Positions 1-8,137 of a stretch of DNA of 64,000 nt are shown here, one piece after another. Position 1 is the stretch's first letter. Every line of letters begins with the position of its first letter. The notes beneath the pieces were generated by a model. That model was not told the origin of the DNA, made no database searches, and saw only the letters and a program-made list of their open reading frames with translations. The stretch is from Promethearchaeota archaeon (GTDB lineage Archaea > Asgardarchaeota > Lokiarchaeia > Sigynarchaeales > SOKP01), in contig JAHLWT010000052.1 of the NCBI GenBank assembly GCA_019057775.1, forward strand, positions 57,711-121,710, read 5' to 3'. A program made the position numbers and the translations under genes.

Positions 1-1091
1 GGTAAGTTCATTACTATTGAACTTGGGATACTATTTTTGATTTCATTTATTTTAATCTCCATAATTCCCTGATTGGCAAAGAGGTATTGAAAAATTTTAC
101 TTTTACACTTTTCCTTATTGATTTCAGTTTCTTGTCTTCTTTTTAATTGCATGATATCTGTCTCCTTTAATCCCTTTAATTTACCTTTGTCTGTGAGCTT
201 TCCATCTCTCATATGAAACACTCTAGAAGCAAATTCTGCTACTATTGCGTCATGGCTTACTGCAATAAAAGTTGCCCCTCTTCTATTTAAATCCCGAAGT
301 AAGTTTAAAATCATTATGCCAGTTTTTGAATCTAAATCACCAGTAGGCTCATCAAGTACACAAATCGCAGGATCATTCGCAAATGCTCTTGCTACAGCAA
401 CTCTCTGCTGCTCACCTCCACTCAATTCTGATGGGGTATGATGAGCTCGTTCATCTAAACCTACTAAACGTAAAAGATCCATTGATCTTTTTCTTTTTCC
501 ACGCCGACTTAACTTGCCTGAAAAGTGTAAAGGTACCATAATATTTTCCATTGCTGTCATCTGAGGGAGGAGATTATAAAATTGAAATACAAATCCAATC
601 CTTTCCCTTCTAATTTCAGCCAAATCATTATCAGAAAGCATTGAAATATTTCTACCCTCTAGGAAGATCTTCCCTCGAGTTGGCGTGTCGAGTCCACCAA
701 TTAAATTCAATAACGTAGTTTTTCCTGATCCAGATGGGCCCATAATGTCAATGAAATCTCCGGTATCTATAGTTAAATCAATACCTCGAAGTGCTGCCAC
801 AGCTGTCGTTCCTAATAAATAAGTTTTGTGTAAATTCTCAACAACTATTAAATGCTCATAATCTTTACCTCCTATTTTATCATCGCGGACCTCTTGTTTC
901 ATCTTTTTTTTCTCAATTCGCGATTCTGAAAGTATTTCCTCCTTCAATTGTTTTATTTCTTCTTTCTCCTTTTTAACTTTCCATTTTTTGAAGTTTTTAG
1001 ATTTCTCACCTTTCCAAATTGCCAATTTACCTGTTTCCTCCTCATATTGTTCCATTAAAGGAGTCTTTTGTATTATGGGGGACTTAGACAT
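1..1091 (-). CDS. ABC transporter ATP-binding protein, MacB/LolD type (3' end beyond the window)
   Basis: This is the ATPase of an ABC system that normally works with FtsX/MacB-like permeases. The start is ATG at 1091 and the frame stays open to base 1, so the stop lies outside. About 85 charged residues, rich in Lys and Glu and probably coiled coil, come first. The nucleotide-binding domain follows: Walker A GPSGSGKTT, signature LSGGEQQR, Walker B ICVLDEPTGDLD and the H-loop in AVSHD. After the domain there are at least 60 more charged residues (KLKGLKETDIMQLKRR and onward). This is longer than a plain LolD of about 230 aa, so extensions at both ends are the unusual part. No permease is visible. 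The family is certain; the substrate is unknown. Confidence 0.9.
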   Translation of the reverse strand, partial: MSKSPIIQKTPLMEQYEEETGKLAIWKGEKSKNFKKWKVKKEKEEIKQLKEEILSESRIEKKKMKQEVRDDKIGGKDYEHLIVVENLHKTYLLGTTAVAALRGIDLTIDTGDFIDIMGPSGSGKTTLLNLIGGLDTPTRGKIFLEGRNISMLSDNDLAEIRRERIGFVFQFYNLLPQMTAMENIMVPLHFSGKLSRRGKRKRSMDLLRLVGLDERAHHTPSELSGGEQQRVAVARAFANDPAICVLDEPTGDLDSKTGIMILNLLRDLNRRGATFIAVSHDAIVAEFASRVFHMRDGKLTDKGKLKGLKETDIMQLKRRQETEINKEKCKSKIFQYLFANQGIMEIKINEIKNSIPSSIVMNL

Positions 1092-1330
1092 TTTGATTTC
1101 CTTCTTCTAAAATTATGTTTTTCTTACTTAAAATTGATTTATTTCTATTTTATTATATAACAATGCTAAACATAAACTTTTGTAGATAAATTATCTTGTA
1201 TAGATATGAAAGTTTAGAAAATTTTATAACAATTAGGATTCTATTTTAGTAGAAGTTTTAATTTTCTCTGCGAAATTTTAAAAATTGTGGTAATTGAAAG
1301 AGAACCAATATTTTAAAGCCATCACTCTCA

Positions 1331-2059
1331 TTAATTCCCTCCCTCCTCTAAATATTTTAAAATTTTAAAATATATATCCTTCTCAGCTTCTTGTTTACTC
1401 TTTACTCTATTAGATTTTAGGCTGTTTGGGATATTTTTTAGTTTTATTGCGTCTTCATCGATATAAAACTTAGGGTTTTTTGCTAGCCAAATCAGATCGT
1501 TTTCAGGTCCACTTTTTTCAAATTCAAGTTTAATTGTTATGTTTGTTTTATACTTCTTCTGTAAATATTCTAATAAGGCATTTTTACTTGGAATCATTGA
1601 ATTTAAAGCAACTAAATTTAAGTCTCCAAAAAAAGGATCGATCATTTTCTTTTTAACAATACCGAGATTCCAATCAGAATCAAGGAAGATAGCTCCGCAT
1701 ATTGCTTCAAATACATCTGCCAGAACTCTAGTGTCCTTTATATTTTGGTTTTCTGCCTTGTAGATGTAGTCTGCCAAGCCTAACTTATTTGCTATTTCAA
1801 TTAAGTTATTATCACTTTCCAGTTTTGCTTTTCTTTTTGTAATTGTGCCCGGGTCTTTCAAACCTAAGGCAGACAATTTTAATATGAAAATTATCTTAAT
1901 AACAGCATCTCCTAATGTCTCTAAAAAATCATAGTGTGGTTGCCCTATTTCATTACCTAATTGTGGTGTAGTTAAGGATTGGATTAAAAGCTCTACATTC
2001 TTAAAATCATACCCTATGAGTTCTTGAAATACCTCTAGTTTATCCTTTTGAATGCTCAT
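1331..2059 (-). CDS. ribonuclease III-like protein
   Basis: Double-strand RNA endonuclease family. The call rests on the RNase III signature region YDFLETLGDAVIKIIF (Glu and Asp of the first metal site) and on the second acidic motif ADVFEAICGAIFLDSD. A C-terminal segment from about residue 160 (SKNALLEYLQKKY) resembles a degenerate dsRNA-binding domain. A longer reading starts at 2203, but its extra 48 residues overlap the divergent gene and look like frame noise, so I place the start at ATG 2059, giving 242 aa, near the usual 220-240. It is divergent from the charged protein at 2119, with a 59-bp shared promoter space. RNase III is uncommon in archaea. Family call good; processing targets unknown. 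Confidence 0.82.
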   Translation of the reverse strand: MSIQKDKLEVFQELIGYDFKNVELLIQSLTTPQLGNEIGQPHYDFLETLGDAVIKIIFILKLSALGLKDPGTITKRKAKLESDNNLIEIANKLGLADYIYKAENQNIKDTRVLADVFEAICGAIFLDSDWNLGIVKKKMIDPFFGDLNLVALNSMIPSKNALLEYLQKKYKTNITIKLEFEKSGPENDLIWLAKNPKFYIDEDAIKLKNIPNSLKSNRVKSKQEAEKDIYFKILKYLEEGGN

Positions 2060-2118
2060 TTCCCAATTAACATTATTTTCAGTTAAATTTAAAAATTTAG
2101 CCAAAGCTTTAATATAAT

Positions 2119-2553
2119 ATGGAAAGAGGAACAAAAGAAAAAATTCTTGATATGATTGAAGAGATGGAGGAAAAGAATTCCCAAATAGAGAAATATATCT
2201 CAAGCCTCCCTATTTTATCAAGAAAAGAAATTTTGAAAGAAATTTCTCAAGATATCATCAATAATAATCCCATATTACAAGAAATAATTGGAATAAAAGG
2301 AAAAATCATCCCGAGCGATAATCAAGAGAAAGTAAGTTCTGATGATGATATAATTGATAATATTCTAGGCAAAATTCAGGAAACCCCTCATAAAAAGGTA
2401 TTTTTCTTAAATGAATATCTTGATTTATTTCAAGATCAAATATCTGAAAAAGATAAGGAAGTTATATTGAAATCATTAAGAGATGAAAAAAATGAAGCAA
2501 AGCTAAAGGAAGGAATGATTTCCCTATCAAATATTTTTAATCTAAATTTATAA
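2119..2553 (+). CDS. hypothetical charged helical protein
   Basis: A 144-residue protein with no motif I recognise. It is rich in Glu, Lys and Ile, and its heptad-like beginning (ILDMIEEMEEKNSQIEKY) suggests helices or a short coiled coil. There is no signal peptide or membrane segment and no cysteine. It starts with ATG at 2119, divergent from the RNase III gene, and its last 6 bases overlap the end of the convergent SCP2-like gene. Charge pattern and codon use look like real protein. Function unknown. Confidence 0.6.
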   Translation: MERGTKEKILDMIEEMEEKNSQIEKYISSLPILSRKEILKEISQDIINNNPILQEIIGIKGKIIPSDNQEKVSSDDDIIDNILGKIQETPHKKVFFLNEYLDLFQDQISEKDKEVILKSLRDEKNEAKLKEGMISLSNIFNLNL

Positions 2554-2952
2554 ATCAAAGAGTTGAAGTAAGACTAAAACGTGCTTTATTCCTTTGATTT
2601 TTATTTTCCTTGCTAAAATTTTCTTAATTACCTTGCCTGTTGAAACCTTGTCATTTCCTAAAAGTTCTAAAAACATTGATGTGGTAGTTTCTAATAAACC
2701 ATCCCATCCAACATTTTTCTTTTTTATATTTTCTTTAGGTTGGTTCTTTATCCCTTCAACATAAATTTTACCGTTATCGATAACTAATAAGGCTGCCCAT
2801 TTTCCGTCTTTCGCGTTTAAAAGAATTTTTAGTTCAGTTTCAGCAAATTTCTCTTTAAATTTATCCATTTCATTTAACGGTTCAATTTGCTTAGCCACGA
2901 TCCCAGCGAAACCACGTAATTTCTTTTTTTCTTTTAATTCTGTTTCTGTCAT
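2548..2952 (-). CDS. SCP2 sterol-carrier-like lipid-binding protein
   Basis: A small soluble protein of 134 residues resembling the SCP2 (sterol carrier) fold, which binds lipids or acyl-CoA. Visible features are a strand-rich centre (WAALLVIDNGKIYVEG), then a helical middle (LETTTSMFLELLGNDK) and the family-like ending with KVIKKILARKIKIKGIKHVL, typical of the 'amount of lipid transfer domain' tail. I chose ATG 2952; a TTG at 2961 would add three residues. It fits the many acyl-CoA enzymes in this window, but no direct operon partner is present. The call is by fold pattern only; a profile search would settle it. Confidence 0.6.
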   Translation of the reverse strand: MTETELKEKKKLRGFAGIVAKQIEPLNEMDKFKEKFAETELKILLNAKDGKWAALLVIDNGKIYVEGIKNQPKENIKKKNVGWDGLLETTTSMFLELLGNDKVSTGKVIKKILARKIKIKGIKHVLVLLQLFDL

Positions 2953-3130
2953 ATAAACCAATAATTAGATCTATTTTTCTTATAAATTTGAATGTAGAAA
3001 TTTTTCTTACAATTATAACTTAATTAAGATTTCAACAAATTTAAAGCTATAAATTATGCATCTTTTAAAGATAACAAAATACTGAAGAATAAGTGGTCTT
3101 GGGATTTTTCTCCTAGAATAGGTTATTCTT

Positions 3131-3370
3131 TCATCCAACAGAAAAATAATCTTCAAAAGCTTTTCTATCTTGAGCTGATATTCTATCGCTTTTTAGCCCT
3201 TCTTTCATTATAATTGGGGCACTTTCTTTTTCATCGTGTCTAATTTTCTTAATTATTTTATACTCTTCTTTTTTTGAAATATCTAAATCGAATTCGTCAT
3301 CGCATGCCCTACAATATAACTTACGATTTCTAGGGATTAACATGTTTCCGCAATTCTTGCAAAACTTCAT
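3131..3370 (-). CDS. RPB9/TFS-type N-terminal zinc ribbon protein
   Basis: A 79-residue protein whose first 30 residues form a zinc ribbon, CKNCGN...YCRACDDEFDL, as at the N-terminus of archaeal TFS (RNA polymerase subunit M-like, RPB9/TFIIS homologue). Archaeal TFS is normally about 105-110 aa with a second C-terminal ribbon carrying the acidic Asp-Glu loop that stimulates transcript cleavage. That second ribbon is absent here; the tail is basic and charged and ends DRKAFEDYFSVG. It may therefore bind polymerase without cleavage activity, or be an unrelated zinc ribbon. The start is ATG at 3370. No operon partner is present. Confidence 0.65.
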   Translation of the reverse strand: MKFCKNCGNMLIPRNRKLYCRACDDEFDLDISKKEEYKIIKKIRHDEKESAPIIMKEGLKSDRISAQDRKAFEDYFSVG

Positions 3371-3795
3371 AATTTGGGATCACCAGCGATATCTTCTATT
3401 TCAACTATTTAAACTTGACGGTTTGGTACATTAATACCAAATACATTAATACTGAAAATATTTTTGACTTATAAATTTAACTTTTTATTTGCATTATGTG
3501 TTGACAGTTCGAAATTATATATTTTAGGGTCGAATTATTAATTTGTTATTAAGAAAGGGTAAAATGGAATTAAGATCAAATTATAAAAATCGTAAGCAAA
3601 TCTCTATATTATGACAAATTGACACAGAATTATGCTCAAAAGAACATCTAATTAAACAAACAATTATATACTAATCTATTTAAACACCATAATTTGCTTT
3701 TTAATCTAAAAAAAATCATAAATATTGAAGTATTACATAAGATTAGTTTAAATTTCTTAAGAATTGAATAACTAAAAGAAGTTAAATGAAATAAA
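3371..3795. other. intergenic region, 425 bp, no gene seen
   Basis: Very AT-rich spacer between two divergently transcribed genes. No frame on either strand looks coding, and I see no hairpin followed by a T-run that stands out. It should hold the promoters of both the zinc ribbon gene (leftward) and the phosphodiesterase gene (rightward). Several AT stretches such as ATTATATATTTTA near 3513 could be TATA elements, but I cannot pick one with confidence. Confidence 0.5.
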
Positions 3796-4530
3796 GTGAA
3801 TGTGAAAAGAAAAGAAGTTTTAATTATTGCTCATAGAGGTGCAAGCAGTATTGCTCCGGAAAATACTCTAAAAGCTTTTAAAAAGGCAATTGAATTAAAA
3901 GCAGATTTTATTGAATTTGACGTGCGGGAATCTAAAGATGGGGAAATTGTAATAATGCATGATGCTAACACATTCAGAACAACCGGACACTTTGGATTCA
4001 TAAAAAAAATGACACTAGAAGAACTAAAGCAGCTCGATTGCGGGGATGGTGAGAGAATCCCAACATTTCGAGAACTAGTTAAATTAGCAAAGGGCAAAAT
4101 TGGCTTGAATTGCGAAGTAAAAGCCAGAGGGATTGCTGAACAAATCGTAAATATTATCAATGAAGAAGAGATGATTGACTCAACTATAATTAGTTCATTT
4201 AAACACGATGTTCTATTGAGAATTCAGAAATTAGAACCACGGATAAAATTAGCATCGTTAGAACCCACTCGAACTGGATGGATAAAAACTTGGTTATCAA
4301 GGAAAAAATTAATTAGAGTAGCAATTAATAATAAATTTTATGCTATTAATCCTTTCTTTAAACTAGTAAACGAGGATTTTAAAAATAAAGCTCATCATCA
4401 TAATATCAAAATTTTTCCTTGGACTGTTAATTCTGAATCTGCGATAAAGAAAATGATTAACATTGGCGTTGACGGAATTATTACCAATGAAGTTCAAAGA
4501 GTTAGAGAATTATTAAATCGAATAAATTAA
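3796..4530 (+). CDS. glycerophosphodiester phosphodiesterase (GDPD family)
   Basis: Hydrolyses glycerophosphodiesters to glycerol-3-phosphate (or glycerol-1-phosphate in archaeal lipid turnover) and an alcohol. The 244-residue TIM barrel shows the family motifs: HRGASSIAPENTL at the first strand, then FIEFDVRESKDGEIVIMHD with the metal-binding Glu and Asp and the second His, later CEVKAR, and near the end FPWTVN and GVDGIITN. All expected catalytic positions are intact and the length is normal. The start is GTG 3796; another GTG lies at 3802. Two decayed copies follow directly downstream, so this is the surviving member of a tandem set. Confidence 0.88.
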   Translation: MNVKRKEVLIIAHRGASSIAPENTLKAFKKAIELKADFIEFDVRESKDGEIVIMHDANTFRTTGHFGFIKKMTLEELKQLDCGDGERIPTFRELVKLAKGKIGLNCEVKARGIAEQIVNIINEEEMIDSTIISSFKHDVLLRIQKLEPRIKLASLEPTRTGWIKTWLSRKKLIRVAINNKFYAINPFFKLVNEDFKNKAHHHNIKIFPWTVNSESAIKKMINIGVDGIITNEVQRVRELLNRIN

Positions 4531-4563
4531 ATCTCTCTTTATAATAAAACAAATAAAATAATT

Positions 4564-5292
4564 ATGGATGAAAACAAAAGTCAACCTTTAATAATTGGCC
4601 ATAGAGGGGCTTATGATGAGGCCCCTGAAAATACATTAAAAGGATTTAAAAAAGCAATTGAATTGGGGCTGATTATATCGAATTTGATGTACACCAATCT
4701 CAAGATGGAGCCCTTGTAGTAATTCATGGTAACGATATCCTCAGAAGAATGGGGTATAATAACTCAATAGATCAAATGACATTAAAGGAATTACAAGAAT
4801 TAGATCTTGGAGAAGGTGAAAGAGTTCCTGAATTATTAGAAGTTCTAAAACTTGCTAAGGGAAATGTAAATTTGGTCTGTGAAATAAAAGCTAAAGCAAT
4901 TTCTGATAAGGTATTGACTCTCTTAAGAGATGAAGATGTAATAGGGTCAACAATAATTCAATCATTTTATGTTGATGTGTTATTAGAAGTTAGAAAACTT
5001 GAACCAGAATTAAAATTAGCGACTATCGTTCCAATTACCGAAGAATATATACCTGAATGGCATAAAATAAAAAACCTCATTGAAAAAGTAATTGATTTAG
5101 ATTTTCCTATTATTGAAACTAGGCACAAGAATGTAAATGATGAATTTTTACGTTATTCTCATAAAAATAATTTAAAGGTATTTTGTTTATACAATCAATA
5201 CAAAAAAGACAATGGAAAGAATGGTTAAAATAGGTGTTGATGGAATTATTGTAAATAGTATTTCAAAAGCAAAAAAAATACTTGAACAATAA
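4564..5292 (+). pseudogene. second GDPD copy, interrupted by two frameshifts
   Basis: A tandem paralogue of the preceding gene. It begins with ATG 4564 and shows the intact opening GHRGAYDEAPENTL. The frame breaks near 4665-4670, where TTGGGGCT has four G and five would restore GADYIEFDVHQ. The downstream frame runs to 5228 (DLGEGERVPELLEVLKLA, VCEIKAKA). A second break at the A-run near 5205 separates it from the ending VKIGVDGIIVNSISKAKKILEQ, which stops at 5292. Repairing both runs would give a full-length 240-residue enzyme, so either this is a recent pseudogene or both breaks are sequencing errors. As written, no complete enzyme is encoded. In this copy the HD of the active site reads IHGND, a change at a catalytic position. 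Confidence 0.8.
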
Positions 5293-5293
5293 A

Positions 5294-5492
5294 ACTAAGA
5301 TTATCCATACATCCTTATCAACAGGTGGTTGATCGAGCATTTGTAGAATTTGCTCATGATCATGGCCTAAAAGTTAATGTATGGACAGTTAATGAAGAAG
5401 ATATGATGAGAAAATTTATTAATTTACGTGTTGATGGAATTATGACCGATGATATTACTTTATTAAATAAATTACTCGGGATATCTTATTAA
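5294..5492 (+). pseudogene. C-terminal remnant of a third GDPD copy
   Basis: About 65 codons that match only the end of the GDPD fold: HPYQQVVDRAFVEFAHDHGL, then KVNVWTVNEED and RVDGIMTDDITLLNKLL, stopping with TAA at 5490-5492. There is no start and no N-terminal two thirds. It directly follows the second copy, which suggests serial tandem duplication followed by deletion. Confidence 0.7.
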
Positions 5493-5558
5493 TAAAATAT
5501 TTTAGTCCAGTCTTATTATTCTAATTAAAATATTCATCCCTTTTTGGTGGATTTTTTT

Positions 5559-7043
5559 ATGTCAACAATCAAACAACCCCAAAAAATTAATTTTGAAAAA
5601 TTATTTTTTCCAAGAGCAATTGGAATTATTGGTGCCAGTCTTGATCCCGCGGGTGGGGGCTTTTTTGCTCGCGCAATGAAAAGCAGATATCGGGGGTCAA
5701 TTTATTTATTTAATCCAAAATTGAGTGGTAAAAAATTATTTGGTATCGATGTATATAGTTCTATTTTGGAAATATCAGATCCAATAGATTACGTGATTTT
5801 AGCAGTCCCCGCACGATTAACTCCTACATTATTAGAGGAAATTGGTCAAAAGGGAGTACCTTTCTGTACTATTTTTTCTTCTGGGTTTAGAGAAGTAGGA
5901 AATGAGACCTTGGAAAAGGAAGTTTTGAATGTTGCTCGAAAATATAACATTCATCTTATTGGACCTAATTGTATTGGAGTTTATAACCCAAAGGGTGGGC
6001 TATATTTTGCATTTGAACAATCTCGTAAATCAGGGAACTTTAGTGGTGTTTTCCAGTCTGGTGGTATAGCTCAAAATTTAGCTCAATTAGCTGTCTCTTA
6101 TGGGCTTTATGTCTCTAAATTCATTTCGATTGGGAATGCCTTAGATTTATCCCCTGTGGAATTCTTGGAGTACTTTTTACAAGACGATCATACAAAAATC
6201 ATTGGATTATATGTTGAAAATTTAAGATCCATAGATGTTGGAAGAAGATTCATGCAAGCAGTTCAAAATTGTAATTTAAACAGAAAACCTGTCATACTTT
6301 GGAGAGTAGGATATGGTGAAGCAACAAAAAAGGCAATTCTATCTCATACTGGAGGTCTTGCTGGAAATAACGCAATTTGGAAAGCCGTTGGTAAACAAAC
6401 TGGTAGTTGTATTGTAGGAAGTTCTAATGAATTAGCGGCCTTAGCTTCTGCTTTTAATCTCACACGTTTACCAGATACTCGGAATATAGGTGTTATCGGT
6501 ATTGGAGGAGGATCAACTATCGAAGCCGTAGACATTTTTGAAAGATTTAATTTAAAAATACCTCATCTGTCAGAAAAAATTGTTCACAAAATGAAGCGAT
6601 TTATTCCGGATATAAATACAAATATAACCAACCCAATTGATTTAGGAGGTTCAGGAATACAGCCACATATATATTATCGTACAATTTTAGCTTTAGATAA
6701 AGATCCAAATATATCCTCAATTATATTTATTAAGGATCCTGAAAGATTTGGTGGATTTGCAGATATTTTGGAAGAGGCGGGCTATAAAGATTTGGATCTC
6801 AATAAAGAATTTATTAGATATATTGCTAAAGCAAAAAGAATTTGTACAAAACCAATGTACTGCGTCATGTTAAAAATAAATGAGGGTTTTGAAGAGTATA
6901 AAAGTAGGTATAAATTCAAGCTGAAACTCCTAAATCGTAATGTTCCCGTGTTTGAAAGTTTAGAGTTAACAGGAACTGTTCTGGATAAAGTTAATTCCTA
7001 TAGAGAGTTCCTCCAAAAACATGGTAGATTTCCAAAGGATTAG
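5559..7043 (+). CDS. ADP-forming acyl-CoA synthetase, alpha-type (CoA-binding and ligase-CoA domains)
   Basis: Related to the alpha part of ADP-forming acetyl/acyl-CoA synthetases, which make ATP from acyl-CoA in archaea. A CoA-binding Rossmann domain comes first (FFPRAIGIIGASLDPAGGG; PNCIGVYNP around residue 140). The two succinyl-CoA-synthetase-like domains follow, with the ILSHTGGLAGN segment containing the expected phosphohistidine. At 494 aa it matches an alpha subunit; no ATP-grasp beta domain is attached or adjacent, so a partner must be elsewhere. I chose ATG 5559 because GGTGGAT lies six bases upstream; TTG and GTG at 5544-5547 are further out. Substrate unknown. Confidence 0.85.
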   Translation: MSTIKQPQKINFEKLFFPRAIGIIGASLDPAGGGFFARAMKSRYRGSIYLFNPKLSGKKLFGIDVYSSILEISDPIDYVILAVPARLTPTLLEEIGQKGVPFCTIFSSGFREVGNETLEKEVLNVARKYNIHLIGPNCIGVYNPKGGLYFAFEQSRKSGNFSGVFQSGGIAQNLAQLAVSYGLYVSKFISIGNALDLSPVEFLEYFLQDDHTKIIGLYVENLRSIDVGRRFMQAVQNCNLNRKPVILWRVGYGEATKKAILSHTGGLAGNNAIWKAVGKQTGSCIVGSSNELAALASAFNLTRLPDTRNIGVIGIGGGSTIEAVDIFERFNLKIPHLSEKIVHKMKRFIPDINTNITNPIDLGGSGIQPHIYYRTILALDKDPNISSIIFIKDPERFGGFADILEEAGYKDLDLNKEFIRYIAKAKRICTKPMYCVMLKINEGFEEYKSRYKFKLKLLNRNVPVFESLELTGTVLDKVNSYREFLQKHGRFPKD

Positions 7044-7086
7044 TAATTTTATAATAATATAAATTTTTTACTTATTTCGTTTTTGA

Positions 7087-7209
7087 TTATAGATTTCTCC
7101 TCACATCATCACCAATTTGCTCAAGATCAAGCAATACATCATTTTCAATAGATAATGGTTCATAAGTGGACAAAATTTCTTCTTTATGTTCATCACACTA
7201 CTTTTTCAT
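7087..7209 (-). other. short coding-like stretch with in-frame TAG (possible gene remnant)
   Basis: On the minus strand ATG at 7209 is followed by three codons, an in-frame TAG at 7200-7198 and then 36 open codons ending with TAA at 7087. The residues after the TAG (EHKEEILSTYEPLSIENDV, then LLDLEQIGDDV) look like real protein rather than noise. It is too short to identify. It is most likely the tail of a lost gene. Confidence 0.3.
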
Positions 7210-7244
7210 GCTTAAACTACCAATTCCTAGCCAACAATAATTCT

Positions 7245-8063
7245 TTAATATATCTTATATTGTTCAGCAGGATTTCCTAACATTTCTGACATTAATTGCT
7301 GAAAATTATCGAAATGTCCGGGTAAAATCTTTTGAACGAAAAAAGCTTCAGCTTCTTTCAAATTGACGTCTTTTCCAATTGCAGAAGCTATGGAGCGAAG
7401 TAATCTATTGGCATACTTTGTAAGCTTTTTTAACTCATTTGTAGAAACATTAGCAGGATCAATATTAGGGGCAAATAATTGAGCTAAAAGTTCAAGAGTT
7501 GCTTCAAATTTAAGAGCTGCATTGATTTTTTTCTCTAGAGTTGAAGATATATCGACATAATAATTCGGTTGATGTCCAAGAAGTCCCATTAACCAAACTT
7601 CAGAGCAAGAATATGGCTCTAATCCTTCATTTAATTGTTCAGAATATAATAAAGGAAACGCTGCGAATGCTGCTGCTTCTGCTGCCATTCTCCCAACAAT
7701 TACATGATCGGGGTGAACTTCATAAGCTACCCATGGATCGAAAGTGACGACTCGATCTGCTTTCAATTTTCTAACATAATAAACAAGTTTTTCTCGTAGT
7801 TCTGATCCATTAATAAATCCTGCATCAGGAAAATCTAATATTATTGTTTCTTCTACTCCTAATATGATATTAGCAGCCACGAGTTCTTTTAATCGCATTT
7901 CAGCAACTCTTTCTTTTGTTAGATCTCTCCTTAATGTACCTACTTCTCCTCTTGTACAGCATAAAGCAAAAATGGAATGACCTTCTTCTGACCATCTAGC
8001 CAATGTTCCAGAACAATAGATTGATAAATCATCTGGATGAGCAAATATTGCAATGATATTCAT
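7245..8063 (-). CDS. LmbE/PIG-L family deacetylase
   Basis: Zinc-dependent N-acetylglucosamine deacetylase family (GlcNAc-PI deacetylase, MshB, BshB relatives). It shows the defining metal motif FAHPDDLSIYCSGTLA at the N-terminus and the third ligand region HPDHVIVGRMA in the middle, with TRGEVG and FPDAGF in conserved loops. At about 272 aa it is complete. I chose ATG 8063; a GTG three codons upstream is possible. The gene is alone on its strand, next to the acyl-CoA synthetase. The actual sugar or thiol substrate cannot be read from sequence; lipid sugar head-group or low-molecular-weight thiol processing are possibilities. Confidence 0.85.
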   Translation of the reverse strand: MNIIAIFAHPDDLSIYCSGTLARWSEEGHSIFALCCTRGEVGTLRRDLTKERVAEMRLKELVAANIILGVEETIILDFPDAGFINGSELREKLVYYVRKLKADRVVTFDPWVAYEVHPDHVIVGRMAAEAAAFAAFPLLYSEQLNEGLEPYSCSEVWLMGLLGHQPNYYVDISSTLEKKINAALKFEATLELLAQLFAPNIDPANVSTNELKKLTKYANRLLRSIASAIGKDVNLKEAEAFFVQKILPGHFDNFQQLMSEMLGNPAEQYKIY

Positions 8064-8137
8064 ATGATTCACTATCCTTTTATTAAATTTATAATATTAC
8101 AAAATGAACAAAAAAAAGTTAATAGTAGAATTAGAAT

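Noticed and set aside
2060..2203. Longer N-terminus of RNase III
   Set aside because: It overlaps the divergent gene by 85 bp, is hydrophobic and unlike the family; ATG 2059 gives normal length.
3508..3530. GTTCGAAAT near 3508 as a tRNA T-loop
   Set aside because: No acceptor, D or anticodon stem can be formed around it.
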